From positions 1 through 18,888 of the forward strand of contig SKJO01000049.1 in NCBI GenBank assembly GCA_007121975.1: a DNA stretch of 18,888 nucleotides, written 5' to 3'. This DNA comes from Nitriliruptoraceae bacterium. Its GTDB lineage: Bacteria > Actinomycetota > Nitriliruptoria > Nitriliruptorales > Nitriliruptoraceae. The notes beneath the pieces were generated by a model that searched no databases, was not told where the DNA came from, and saw only the letters and a program-made list of their open reading frames with translations. Each line of letters starts with the position of its first letter. Position 1 is the first letter of the stretch. The translations under genes were made by a program, and so were the position numbers. This document shows, one piece after another, positions 1 through 7,243 of the stretch.

Positions 1-103
1 CCGAACGCACCGCGCCGCGCTGATCCCCCCGCAGCGCCAGGTCGAGGTAGGTAGCGACGGCGTCGGCGGGGAGGGCATCGGCAGGCGGTGGGGCCAGGCT
101 CAT
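1..103 (-). CDS. Partial CDS (N-terminus), possible cobalamin B12-binding domain protein
   Basis: Only the first 34 codons lie inside the window; the gene runs off the left edge. The reverse strand has ATG at 103-101, preceded about 7 bases upstream by a GAGGTGA ribosome binding site. The readable peptide has a short Pro/Ala-rich start followed by an amphipathic stretch reading A-T-Y-L-D-L-A-L-R-G-D-Q-R-G-A-V-R. The pattern Y-L-x-x-L-x-G-D-x-R-x-A-x-R is typical of the helical segment opening many actinobacterial cobalamin-binding domain proteins (MtaC/MerR-associated type). Thirty-four residues cannot settle the family, so the name is an inference. The gene is divergent from the FGGY kinase starting at 480, so the two may share a control region. 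Confidence 0.4.
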   Translation of the reverse strand, partial: MSLAPPPADALPADAVATYLDLALRGDQRGAVRS

Positions 104-479
104 CAGGCAGTCACCTCACGGTGAGTCGGGTGGTCTGTGCGGGCCAGAGGTCACCATCCGGTCGGCACGGGGCCGACCTGCGATCATCGAGGCAACGGCG
201 GTCGAGCAGGATGCCGTCCTCCGAGGTGTACCAGCATGATCGCGCCGCGTCGCCCGGTCGGCGCCTAGCATCGGGGCAGGAGCCGCGGCTTGCGGCGGCT
301 GTTCACGTCTCGCGATCCGGGAGCGGACCTGTTCGAAGGAGCACCGTCGTGGCTCTGCGCCCGTCGCCGGATCTGCCCGTTGAGCGCACGGTCCGGCTCG
401 GGCGCGCCGGCGCTGCTCGGTGCGCGGCCGTGCGTCGACCCGCCGGCGCCGAACCGGGGCGACACAAAGAGGCCACCTG
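104..479. other. Divergent intergenic region, no recognisable gene
   Basis: This 376-base gap separates the minus-strand partial gene from the FGGY kinase. Open frames exist here, but their translations are Arg/Pro/Ser/Ala-rich and match no family I recognise, as expected for non-coding DNA of this composition. It must hold the promoters of both flanking genes. I found no convincing -35/-10 pair; a TAGCAT hexamer at 266-271 resembles a -10 box but lacks a partner. An AAGAGG sequence just before 480 is the kinase ribosome binding site. Confidence 0.5.
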
Positions 480-1895
480 ATGGCCGCGCACGAGCCGCTG
501 CTGCTGGGCATCGACGTCGGCACCACCGACACCAAGGCGGTCGCCACGACCCGGACGGGACGGCTGTTGGCGATCGGAACGGCCGCCACCGCGTGGCAGA
601 CCCGTGACGACGGCGGTGCGCAGATCGCCCCCGAGGCGCTGGTCGCCGGGGTCATGGCGGCCTGCGCCGACGCTGTCGCGCGTGCGCTGGGTCATCTGCC
701 GTCCACCCCGGTCGTGGCCGGGGTCGGCATCACCTCCATCGCCGAGGCCGGGGTGCTGCTCGACCCGGCCGGCCGGCCCACCTCGACGCCGATCATCGCC
801 TGGTTCGACCCGCGTGGCGCCGCGCAGGTGCGTGCCCTCGAGCCGGACTTTCGCGACGAGTTCACCGCCCGCACCGGGCTGCCGGTCTCACCGGTGGCGA
901 CGTTCGCCAAACTGCTCTGGCTGCGCGCACACACGCAGGTCGACCTGACCGGGCTGCGCTGGCTCAACGTGGCCGAGTACGTCGCCTACGCCTGCGGCGC
1001 CGAGCCGACCATGGAGCCGTCGCTGGCCTCGCGGACCGGGTTGATCGACCAGGACGACCTGTCGGCGTTCCCCGAGGCGCTCGAACGCATCGGCGCGCAG
1101 CCGGACCTGCTGCCCGCGCTGGTCGCGGCCGGCACCCGCATCGGGACCGCGCACGCCGAGGTCCCCGCCTGGCTCGTCGGGGCGTCGTTGACCGTGGCGG
1201 GCCATGACCACGCGGTCGCGTCCCTGGCGGCGGGCGCGACGGGTCCCAACGACCTGTTCGACTCCTGCGGCACGGCCGAGGCGATGCTGCGCGTCACCGA
1301 GGCCCGGATCTCCCGGGCTGAGCGCAGCACGCTCAGCCGCAGCAACGTCAGCCAGGGCACCCACCTGCTGCCCGGCCGGCGCCTGCTGCTGGGCGGCACC
1401 CGGGGCGGGCTGCTGCTCAAGCGCATCCTGGCGATGCTGGGAGCCGCCGATCCCGAGGCCCGTGCCGCGCTCGAGGCGGCGTGCCCGACCGGTGAGGTGC
1501 ACCTTCCCGTCCACGTCGACGGAGGCCGACTCGATGAGCAGGCGGTATGGGTGCGCATCGACGGTGACGACGTCGCCCCGCCGCTGGTGTGGCGCGCCGC
1601 GCTCGAGGCCGCGGCGGACCAGGCCCAGGTGCTCGTGGACGCCTTCGAGGGCGTGGTCGGTCCCGCCGCACGGATGGTCGCTGCCGGGGGCTGGCTGCGC
1701 TCGGCGTCCTACCGCGCGGTCAAACAGCGCCGCTTCCCCGGGGTGACCTTCGCCGATATCGACCAGGCCGGGGGGCTCGGCGCGGCTGCGGTCGCCGGAT
1801 TCGCGGCGGCCGACGACCACGCATCGATGGCCGCGCTGCCCGCAGCGATCGACGCGTTCATGGCCGGCTACGCCGAGGCGGCCGCGTCGTCGTAG
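480..1895 (+). CDS. FGGY-family carbohydrate kinase
   Basis: ATP-dependent sugar or polyol kinase of the FGGY family, cytoplasmic, 471 residues, the usual family length. The start is taken at ATG 480 because AAGAGG lies about 8 bases upstream and the phosphate-binding strand begins at once; a GTG at 420 would add 20 Arg-rich residues. The first FGGY domain carries G-I-D-V-G-T-T-D-T-K (residues 10-19). The second carries the probable catalytic base in G-H-D-H-A (Asp243), followed by D-S-C-G-T-A-E-A-M (261-269), with a late A-A-G-G-W-L-R segment. The G-H-D-H plus S-C-G-T-A-E pattern differs from xylulokinase, so this is a different subfamily from the kinase at 12313. Its 3' end overlaps the convergent oxidoreductase by 28 bases. 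With the aldolase and oxidoreductase next door it probably phosphorylates a ketose or polyol; the substrate is unknown. Confidence 0.9.
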   Translation: MAAHEPLLLGIDVGTTDTKAVATTRTGRLLAIGTAATAWQTRDDGGAQIAPEALVAGVMAACADAVARALGHLPSTPVVAGVGITSIAEAGVLLDPAGRPTSTPIIAWFDPRGAAQVRALEPDFRDEFTARTGLPVSPVATFAKLLWLRAHTQVDLTGLRWLNVAEYVAYACGAEPTMEPSLASRTGLIDQDDLSAFPEALERIGAQPDLLPALVAAGTRIGTAHAEVPAWLVGASLTVAGHDHAVASLAAGATGPNDLFDSCGTAEAMLRVTEARISRAERSTLSRSNVSQGTHLLPGRRLLLGGTRGGLLLKRILAMLGAADPEARAALEAACPTGEVHLPVHVDGGRLDEQAVWVRIDGDDVAPPLVWRAALEAAADQAQVLVDAFEGVVGPAARMVAAGGWLRSASYRAVKQRRFPGVTFADIDQAGGLGAAAVAGFAAADDHASMAALPAAIDAFMAGYAEAAASS

Positions 1896-3025
1896 GCCAC
1901 CACCTCGACGCAGTCGCGCTCGTCGGAGCGCAGTGCCGCCGCGAACAACGCGTGGCTGTCGAGTGCCTCGCGCGGTGTCGCGCATCCGAAGCGCTCACCG
2001 AGCTGGCCGGCGCGTTCGGCCAGGAACGCGGCCCACAACTGCAGCAGCGTGTCGGGGAAGCCGAACTCGAAGATCCCTCCGGTGATGGTCGGGAACACCG
2101 AGTGGTGCCCGGGCTGCACCTGCTCCCAGACCTGCTCGCCGGCGTCGGTGAGCCGGAAGCGACGGACCACGGCGGGACTGCGGGTCGTGAACGACACCCC
2201 GCCGTCCATCCCGACCGCCTCGAACACCCAGGTGTTCATCTCGCCGGGAGCGATGCGCTTGGTCTCCAGGGTGAGGGGGAAGTCCCCGTCGGGCCCGGGT
2301 ACGCGGCACGACAGCGTGGCGTTCTCCGCGGTGTCGCACACGGCCGTGCCGCCGGCCGGGTCGGGACGGGTGCTGACCAGATCCTGGAGCACCGCGCGGA
2401 CCGAGCGCGGCCGCCAGCCGAGTCGGAAGGGCACGTGCACCACGTGCATGCCGAGGTCGGCCATCACCCCGATGTCGCCGCAGCGGGCCCGCTGCCGCTT
2501 CCAGTTGATCGGTTTGGAGCGCTGCAGGTCGCTGGAGTGCAGGAACGCCCCGCGGGCCTCGATGATCGGCCCGAGCGCGCCCGAGCGCACCCGGTCGACG
2601 GCGGCCTGCGCACCGGGGTAGAAGGGGAACTCCGAGGAGCAGCGCACGAACCGGTCGGATGCCTCGATCGCCGCCACGATCCGACGCGCCGCGTCGAGGT
2701 CGATACCGAACGGCTTCTCGGCGAGCAGATCCTTGCCCGCCGCGAGGACGTCGAGGTAGATGCGCTCGTGCAGGTCGTGGGGCACCGCGGCGTAGACCAC
2801 CTCGACGTCGTCGCGGGCGAGCAGCTCGGTGTGGTCAGCGACGGTGTCGACCCCGTGGGCGGTGAAGAACTCCCGGGCGGCCGGGGCCGGATCAGCGACG
2901 CAGACGGCCTCGGGGCGTACCGGATGCCCGGGCAGGGCCGCCCAGCGTCCGAACGCGGCGAGCGCCTCGCGGCCCATCAGCCCGCCCCCGATGATGCCGA
3001 CCCCGACGCGGGAGGGGGTGCTCAT
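1868..3025 (-). CDS. Gfo/Idh/MocA-family oxidoreductase
   Basis: NAD(P)-dependent dehydrogenase of the Gfo/Idh/MocA family, 385 residues, cytoplasmic. The N-terminal Rossmann fold has the nucleotide-binding loop G-I-I-G-G-G-L-M-G (residues 10-18). The family signature E-K-P is at 103-105, where the lysine is the usual catalytic residue. A D-L-G-M-H-V-V-H segment (about 191-198) supplies the catalytic-type histidine (His194), and the rest is the beta-sheet substrate domain. The start is ATG 3025, which overlaps the stop of the upstream aldolase as ATGA, so the two are translationally coupled; the longer frame upstream to 3298 is a shadow of the aldolase. The last 28 bases overlap the convergent FGGY kinase. 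It probably oxidises or reduces a sugar, inositol-like polyol or derivative handled by the same cluster; sequence alone does not fix the substrate. Confidence 0.9.
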   Translation of the reverse strand: MSTPSRVGVGIIGGGLMGREALAAFGRWAALPGHPVRPEAVCVADPAPAAREFFTAHGVDTVADHTELLARDDVEVVYAAVPHDLHERIYLDVLAAGKDLLAEKPFGIDLDAARRIVAAIEASDRFVRCSSEFPFYPGAQAAVDRVRSGALGPIIEARGAFLHSSDLQRSKPINWKRQRARCGDIGVMADLGMHVVHVPFRLGWRPRSVRAVLQDLVSTRPDPAGGTAVCDTAENATLSCRVPGPDGDFPLTLETKRIAPGEMNTWVFEAVGMDGGVSFTTRSPAVVRRFRLTDAGEQVWEQVQPGHHSVFPTITGGIFEFGFPDTLLQLWAAFLAERAGQLGERFGCATPREALDSHALFAAALRSDERDCVEVVAYDDAAASA

Positions 3026-3864
3026 GCGCTGCCTCCACCGATCATCGCGGCCGCGGAGTCCACGCTGGCCTCCGCGTGCAGCAGTGCCATCAGCGCGCAG
3101 GTCATGCCGGCGGGATCGGCGTGTTGGATGATGTTGCGTCCGTACACGATGCCACGCGCACCGGCGTCGAGCACGCCCTTGGTGCGCTCGAGCAGGACGC
3201 GATCCTCGACCCGGCCGCCACCCCGGATCAGCACGGGGATGCCCCCGGCGGTCTCGACCACTCGGGCAACATCCGCCGGGTCGGTGGTGGGGTCGCACTT
3301 GATCACGTCCGCGCCGAGCTCGACCGCCTGACGCACGAGCGACACGATGCCTTCAGGTGCGGTGTCGGAGGTGTAGCCACCCCGGTTGGTCGGCCCCATC
3401 ACCAGCGGCTCGACCATCATCGGCATCCCGCAGCGCTCGGCCGCCGGCTTGAGCGCGAGGATGTTGTCGATGCAGGCCTCGTACACGTCGGGGCGGCCGT
3501 GCAGGTCGAGCAGGTTGACCACGACACAGGTCGCATCCAGCCGCAGGGCCTGCTCGACCGGATCGGCGATCATGCGGCTGAACAGCCGATCGGGCAGGTC
3601 GTCGCCGTAGACGTTGGCGACGTCGGTGCGCAGCACCAGCGCGGGCTTGGTGCGGCCCGGCAGCGCCTGGAGCAGCGGCGCCTGGCCGATCGTGAGCTGG
3701 ATCGCGTCGGGGGCGGCCTCCACCAGCGTTGCCACCGCCGAGGGCAGGTGCTCGATGCCGGTGAGAAACGAGGACTCCCCGAAGAAGCCGTGGTCGACGG
3801 CGACGTCCAGACAGCGGCCGGAACCGGGGTGGAAGAGGCGATTGAGGCGGTACGACGTGCTCAT
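3022..3864 (-). CDS. Class I aldolase, DeoC/LacD/FbaB/LsrF-type TIM barrel
   Basis: A 280-residue (beta/alpha)8-barrel protein of the class I (Schiff-base) aldolase superfamily that includes archaeal-type FbaB, LacD and LsrF. The opening C-L-D-V-A-V-D-H-G (residues 18-26) is the typical first strand. The Schiff-base lysine is probably Lys189 in G-A-D-V-I-K-C-D. Phosphate-binding loops are visible as V-L-I-R-G-G-G (211-217) and Y-G-R-N-I-I-Q (241-247). The start at 3864 has a GGAG about 9 bases upstream. It is first in a two-gene unit with the Gfo/Idh/MocA gene (4-base ATGA overlap). With the FGGY kinase nearby, it most likely cleaves a phosphorylated keto-sugar. An LsrF-like role (autoinducer-2 breakdown with an LsrK-like kinase) is one alternative, but no Lsr transporter or LsrR is visible. 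Confidence 0.85.
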   Translation of the reverse strand: MSTSYRLNRLFHPGSGRCLDVAVDHGFFGESSFLTGIEHLPSAVATLVEAAPDAIQLTIGQAPLLQALPGRTKPALVLRTDVANVYGDDLPDRLFSRMIADPVEQALRLDATCVVVNLLDLHGRPDVYEACIDNILALKPAAERCGMPMMVEPLVMGPTNRGGYTSDTAPEGIVSLVRQAVELGADVIKCDPTTDPADVARVVETAGGIPVLIRGGGRVEDRVLLERTKGVLDAGARGIVYGRNIIQHADPAGMTCALMALLHAEASVDSAAAMIGGGSA

Positions 3865-3978
3865 CGGCAGGCTCCGGGTCGGTGCCCGCGAGTCTAAGGA
3901 CCCCGAGGGTCCGTCGAGCCGACGCGCGAGGTGCGGCCTCGTCGGGTGGGTGCTCGGTCGCGGCCGTGGCGGCTGTGA

Positions 3979-4629
3979 TCAGGGGCGCTCGGCCCGGGCG
4001 CGGATGCCATGCAGCATCCGGTGGGTCATCACGAAGCCGACCGCCGCGACCGGCTCGACCAGCAGCCACGTCCACCACCGCCGGTAGCCGTAGCGTTCCC
4101 GCACGACCAGCCAACAGCTGCCGTCATCGGCGTCGCGCACCACGAACGCCCAGGTGAAGTCGTAGGGGGCGGCCGGGACGTGGTCGTCGCCGGAGGTTGT
4201 GGAGCTGGCGCCGGTCACCGGCACGCTGCCCTCGAGGACCAGCGCCTCACCGGGTTCGACCCGGACCACCCGCAGCGCGACCTCGGGGTGCAGGCGGACG
4301 ACGTCGTCGACCTCGAGGTGCTGCCAGTCCTCGACGATGTGCTCGGCACTGTGGATGTCACAGCCGATCAGGTTCTCCAGCGCGTCGTAGCTGTAGAAGC
4401 CACCGCGGCCCTGACCCAACTGCACGACCCACGGCCAGACCTGCGCGGCCGGGGCCTGGATGCGGATCGAGCGGGTGGCGACCAGGTCCGCGGCGTCCAC
4501 GACCTCGTCGCCGGGCAGCGGCGCATCCACCAGTGGGGCCGGCGTACCCCACCGCAGCTGCCAGCGCCGCACCAGCAGCACGTACCCGGCCAGCACGACC
4601 AGCTTGACCAGCGCAAGGCGTCGCAGCAT
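3979..4629 (-). CDS. SRPBCC-family protein with N-terminal membrane anchor
   Basis: 216 residues. The start at ATG 4629 is supported by AGGGGG 7 bases upstream. One N-terminal hydrophobic helix (about residues 3-19) follows a short basic start, and a second hydrophobic stretch lies near the C-terminus (W-W-T-W-L-L-V-E-P-V-A-A-V-G-F-V), so the protein is probably membrane-tethered. The middle resembles an SRPBCC/START-like ligand-binding fold: strand I-R-I-Q-A-P-A-A-Q-V-W-P-W-V, then Q-L-G-Q-G-R-G-G-F-Y-S-Y-D-A-L-E-N and D-W-Q-H-L-E-V-D-D-V-V, a pattern repeated in many uncharacterised actinobacterial SRPBCC proteins. The ligand and role are unknown. It lies 114 bases from the aldolase start on the same strand, so it could be transcribed into that operon, but no functional link is apparent. 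It is divergent from the SLH protein gene. Confidence 0.75.
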   Translation of the reverse strand: MLRRLALVKLVVLAGYVLLVRRWQLRWGTPAPLVDAPLPGDEVVDAADLVATRSIRIQAPAAQVWPWVVQLGQGRGGFYSYDALENLIGCDIHSAEHIVEDWQHLEVDDVVRLHPEVALRVVRVEPGEALVLEGSVPVTGASSTTSGDDHVPAAPYDFTWAFVVRDADDGSCWLVVRERYGYRRWWTWLLVEPVAAVGFVMTHRMLHGIRARAERP

Positions 4630-4744
4630 GACCGACCCCCTGAAGGTGGCGATTCCCGGCGCGGGGCTGCACCGATGGCACGACCCTACGCCACCGCGGC
4701 CGAGCCCGGGTAGGCCCGGTCCGACGGCCGTGCCCGTTCGTGGG

Positions 4745-4771
4745 TGGTCCCCATGGCGGCGCCCGGGACCA
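4745..4771. promoter_or_regulatory. Perfect 7-bp inverted repeat in a divergent promoter region
   Basis: TGGTCCC at 4745-4751 and GGGACCA at 4765-4771 form a perfect inverted repeat with a 13-base spacer, 44 bases before the SLH gene start. It lies in the 185-base gap between two divergent genes, a natural place for a dimeric repressor operator; it could equally form an RNA hairpin in the 5' leader. No bound protein can be named. Confidence 0.35.
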
Positions 4772-4814
4772 TCCGTACGGTGGCATGGATCTGACGACCA
4801 CCCGAGGAGTACCA

Positions 4815-5978
4815 ATGCACGCGCATTCACGACCGGTTGGCATGCCCCGACCGCTGCTGCGCACGCTGCTCGTCGCGGCCTGCGCGCTGGCACTCGCGAT
4901 CGTTCAGGTGGGAGCCGCCGGAGCGCAGGATCTCCCGTTCAACCGGGGTGTCACCGACGCCTGCGTCGACCAGGCGATGGAGGCGGACGCGTTCGCCGAC
5001 GTCCACCTCGGCCAGGTGCACTCCGAGTCCATCGACTGCCTGTGGGTCTATGGCGTCGTCCAGGGCCGTTTCGTGGACGGCGAGGCCATCTACGAGCCCG
5101 GCGAGGACGTCGACCGCCAGCAGATGGCCTCGTTCATCGTCCGGATGCTGCTGCAGTTGCCCGAGCGCGCCAACGTCCTGCCCGACGGGGACGAGGACGC
5201 CCGGTTCGGCGACGCCGGCTCCATCAGCGACGCCCACCTGCGCAACGTCAACCGTCTGCACGAGGCCGGCATCGTCGAAGGCTACGACGACGGGACCTAC
5301 CGCCCCGACGAGCACGTCGACCGGGCCCAGATGGCCTCCTTCATCGCCCGATCGATCGAGGAGGTGCTGCAGGACGAGCTGCCGCGTGCCGAGGGACTGT
5401 TCGACGACATCGCTGGCGATGTCCACGAGCAGAACATCGAGAAGCTCGCAACCGCCGGCATCGTCCAGGGGCGCGACGGCAGCTACCACCCGGGCGAGCC
5501 CACCACCCGCGCGCAGATGGCCTCGTTCCTCGCCCGGGCGATGGACTACCTGGCGAACACCGGGGTGCTGCTCCCCATGGAGTTCGGTCAGGGCACCGCC
5601 ACGACCCATGAGCTCACGCAGATCGACTGGGGTCGGCATGAGGCGTTCGAGCGCGTGACCTTCACGCTGGAAGGCGACGAGGGCACCGCCGGCTGGCGCA
5701 TCCGCTACGTCGACGCCGCGATCCAGGAGGGCAGCGGCCACCAGCTCGAGGTCGAGGGCGAGGCGATCATCGAGGTCGTGCTGACGGGGACCGCGCCGCC
5801 CGACACCTCGATCGACTTCGACGCCTCCTTCGGTGGCGACGCGGTCGTGGAGGTGATCGACGGCGGCTGGTTCGAGGGCCGACACCAGCTCTTCGTCGGG
5901 ACCACGGGTCTGCACGAGTTCGGAGCGTCGCAGCTCGACGACCCGCGACGGGTCTACCTCGACGTCTTCGCCGACTGA
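4815..5978 (+). CDS. Secreted S-layer homology (SLH) repeat protein with C-terminal AMIN-like domain
   Basis: 387 residues. The start is ATG 4815, preceded by GAGGAG at 4804-4809. A Sec signal peptide is clear: basic n-region, hydrophobic core at about 14-33, and a cleavage site after A-A-G-A (37/38). Three SLH modules follow at about 59-112, 130-185 and 194-248, each closing with a Q-M-A-S-F-(I/L)-(V/A)-R motif; such modules usually bind secondary cell-wall polymers. Residues about 262-386 look like the AMIN-like beta domain of actinobacterial (lipo)proteins: F-E-R-V-T-F-T-L, W-R-I-R-Y-V-D, G-E-A-I-I-E-V-V-L-T-G, and a C-terminal D-D-P-R-R-V-Y-L-D-V. A cell-surface protein carrying an adhesive or structural beta domain is the likely role. 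The 3' end overlaps the convergent membrane-protein gene by 25 bases. Confidence 0.88.
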   Translation: MHAHSRPVGMPRPLLRTLLVAACALALAIVQVGAAGAQDLPFNRGVTDACVDQAMEADAFADVHLGQVHSESIDCLWVYGVVQGRFVDGEAIYEPGEDVDRQQMASFIVRMLLQLPERANVLPDGDEDARFGDAGSISDAHLRNVNRLHEAGIVEGYDDGTYRPDEHVDRAQMASFIARSIEEVLQDELPRAEGLFDDIAGDVHEQNIEKLATAGIVQGRDGSYHPGEPTTRAQMASFLARAMDYLANTGVLLPMEFGQGTATTHELTQIDWGRHEAFERVTFTLEGDEGTAGWRIRYVDAAIQEGSGHQLEVEGEAIIEVVLTGTAPPDTSIDFDASFGGDAVVEVIDGGWFEGRHQLFVGTTGLHEFGASQLDDPRRVYLDVFAD

Positions 5979-6487
5979 TCGTTGGCAGGGCCACGCTGGA
6001 ACGCCTCGAGCACGAAGATCGCGGCCGTGAAGCCCGGCACCAGCCACTGCGCGATCCGAAGCCGACGTTGCGCGGCCGCCACCTTCGGGGGGGTGGCCGC
6101 GATCGAGATGGTGGCCGTGGCGACGGGGACATCACCGCCCCGCACGACCCGTTGTCCGGAGATGCCGGTCTCCGCGGTCGCCAGCACCGCCGCCAGGGTC
6201 ACGGCCGTGCGCACCCGGCGTAGGCCGACCGCTGCCCCACCGCGGCCGGCTGGGGACGGGATCAGCCGACCGAGCGCGTAGGCGCTCGAGACCTGCGCCA
6301 CCAGTGCCAGTCCGGCGATCGGGGCCCAGCGGAACCAGCCGGCGTTGGCCACCCGGGTGCGTTGCGTGTGGTCGTCCACCTCGATGGTGGCGCCGTTGAG
6401 CCCGACGGCTCCCATCCAGGCGCCGCCGAACCATGCGGCCAGTCCGAGGTCGTGGACCACGGCCAGCGCGGTTGTACCGTTCCTCAT
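5954..6487 (-). CDS. Four-helix integral membrane protein of unknown function
   Basis: 177 residues, with start ATG 6487 supported by GGAGGA about 8 bases upstream. Hydrophobic segments lie at about 7-31, 52-75, 92-108 and 147-162, giving four likely transmembrane helices and short loops. The opening H-D-L-G-L-A-A-W-F-G-G-A-W-M-G-A-V-G-L-N-G resembles a widespread but uncharacterised actinobacterial membrane family. The tail is polar and charged. No catalytic motif is visible and no function is proposed. It is divergent from the first DUF1990 gene, with a 33-base gap between starts, so their promoters must overlap or lie inside the coding sequences. Its 3' end overlaps the SLH protein gene. 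Confidence 0.75.
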   Translation of the reverse strand: MRNGTTALAVVHDLGLAAWFGGAWMGAVGLNGATIEVDDHTQRTRVANAGWFRWAPIAGLALVAQVSSAYALGRLIPSPAGRGGAAVGLRRVRTAVTLAAVLATAETGISGQRVVRGGDVPVATATISIAATPPKVAAAQRRLRIAQWLVPGFTAAIFVLEAFQRGPANDQSAKTSR

Positions 6488-6520
6488 GATTCGATCCTCC
6501 ACGGGCGAGCGAGGCAGAAC

Positions 6521-7243
6521 GTGGTCGCATCCAGTCGTCCGCTCCAGGCCGGCGGCACGGTACGCCGTGTCGCCCGCTGGTGCCTGGACCTCACCACGAC
6601 CCTCCTGCGCTACAGCGCGCAGCGCGTCCCGACCTACCTGCGCCACCGGGAGGAGGCGTTGGGCGACCCCCCCGATTTCGATCGCGAGCTGCCCGGCGAC
6701 CCGGCCACGCTGCAACGACCCCACGAGGGCATCGGCCCGCTGTTCCACCGCAGCTACTGGGTCGTCGTGACCGACGAGGTTCTCAGCGGGGAGGAGTTGA
6801 TCAGCTCCATCCTGCAGGAACCAAACACGGTGACGCCCACCGAGATGGCGCGGTTCGAGACCATGGCTGGCGAGCCGGCCCGCAACCTCGAGGTGGGCGA
6901 TGAGTTGATCGTGCGCCTGCCCGGTCCGTGGAACGGTCCCATCCGGGTGATCGAGCGAACCCCGACGTCGTTCCGGTTCGCGACGCTGCAGGGACACCTG
7001 GAGGCGGGCGAGATCGAGTTCCGGACCCGCACGGATGACCGCGGCTTCCTCGAGTTCCGCATCGAGTCGTGGGCCCGCAGCGGCGATCCCCTGTTCCATC
7101 TGCTCTACGGGCGGCTGATCATCGGACGCGAGTTGCAGCAGCACATGTGGGCACAGTTCTGCCGCCGTGTGGCGGCGGCGAGTGGTGGCGTACGGATGAG
7201 CAACACCGCCTCGAGCACCCACCGGCTCGAGCTGAGCCGGTGA
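6521..7243 (+). CDS. DUF1990-like protein (first of a tandem pair)
   Basis: 240 residues from GTG 6521, preceded by GCGAGG about 8 bases upstream. The longer frame from 6362 would run through the divergent neighbour's coding sequence and translates to unconserved residues, so it is rejected. The first 65 residues are variable. From about 70 to 220 the protein resembles the DUF1990/SRPBCC-like fold: G-I-G-P-L-F-H-R-S-Y-W, an I-R-V-I-E-R-T-P-T-S-F-R-F-A-T-L strand, G-H-L-E-A-G-E-I-E-F (158-167), then F-R-I-E-S-W-A-R-S-G-D-P and a C-terminal helix. The G-H-L-E-x-G plus E-F-R-I-x-x-x-S/W-x-R pattern recurs in the next gene. Function unknown; a ligand- or lipid-binding role is only an inference from the fold. 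Its stop overlaps the next start (GTGA). Confidence 0.72.
   Translation: MVASSRPLQAGGTVRRVARWCLDLTTTLLRYSAQRVPTYLRHREEALGDPPDFDRELPGDPATLQRPHEGIGPLFHRSYWVVVTDEVLSGEELISSILQEPNTVTPTEMARFETMAGEPARNLEVGDELIVRLPGPWNGPIRVIERTPTSFRFATLQGHLEAGEIEFRTRTDDRGFLEFRIESWARSGDPLFHLLYGRLIIGRELQQHMWAQFCRRVAAASGGVRMSNTASSTHRLELSR

Noticed and set aside
115..125. CTCAC-G-GTGAG palindrome near the partial gene start
   Set aside because: Arms of 5 bases with a one-base loop, overlapping the ribosome binding site; too short to separate from chance in GC-rich DNA.
116..655. Long minus-strand open frame across the intergenic region and kinase start
   Set aside because: It is antisense to the clear kinase N-terminus and its translation is Ala/Arg/Pro/Ser-rich with no family pattern; long antisense frames are expected at this base composition.
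888..1985. 365-residue minus-strand frame inside the FGGY kinase
   Set aside because: Antisense shadow of a gene with clear FGGY motifs; no ribosome binding site or domain.
1589..3331. 580-residue plus-strand frame across the kinase end and the oxidoreductase
   Set aside because: It is antisense to the motif-bearing oxidoreductase and its translation (Arg/Gly/Val/Asp-rich) shows no domain; it is a shadow of third-position GC bias.
3022..3864. Aldolase named outright as LsrF of autoinducer-2 breakdown
   Set aside because: Fold-level motifs are shared by FbaB, LacD and LsrF alike, and no Lsr transporter or regulator is visible, so the specific name is not supported.
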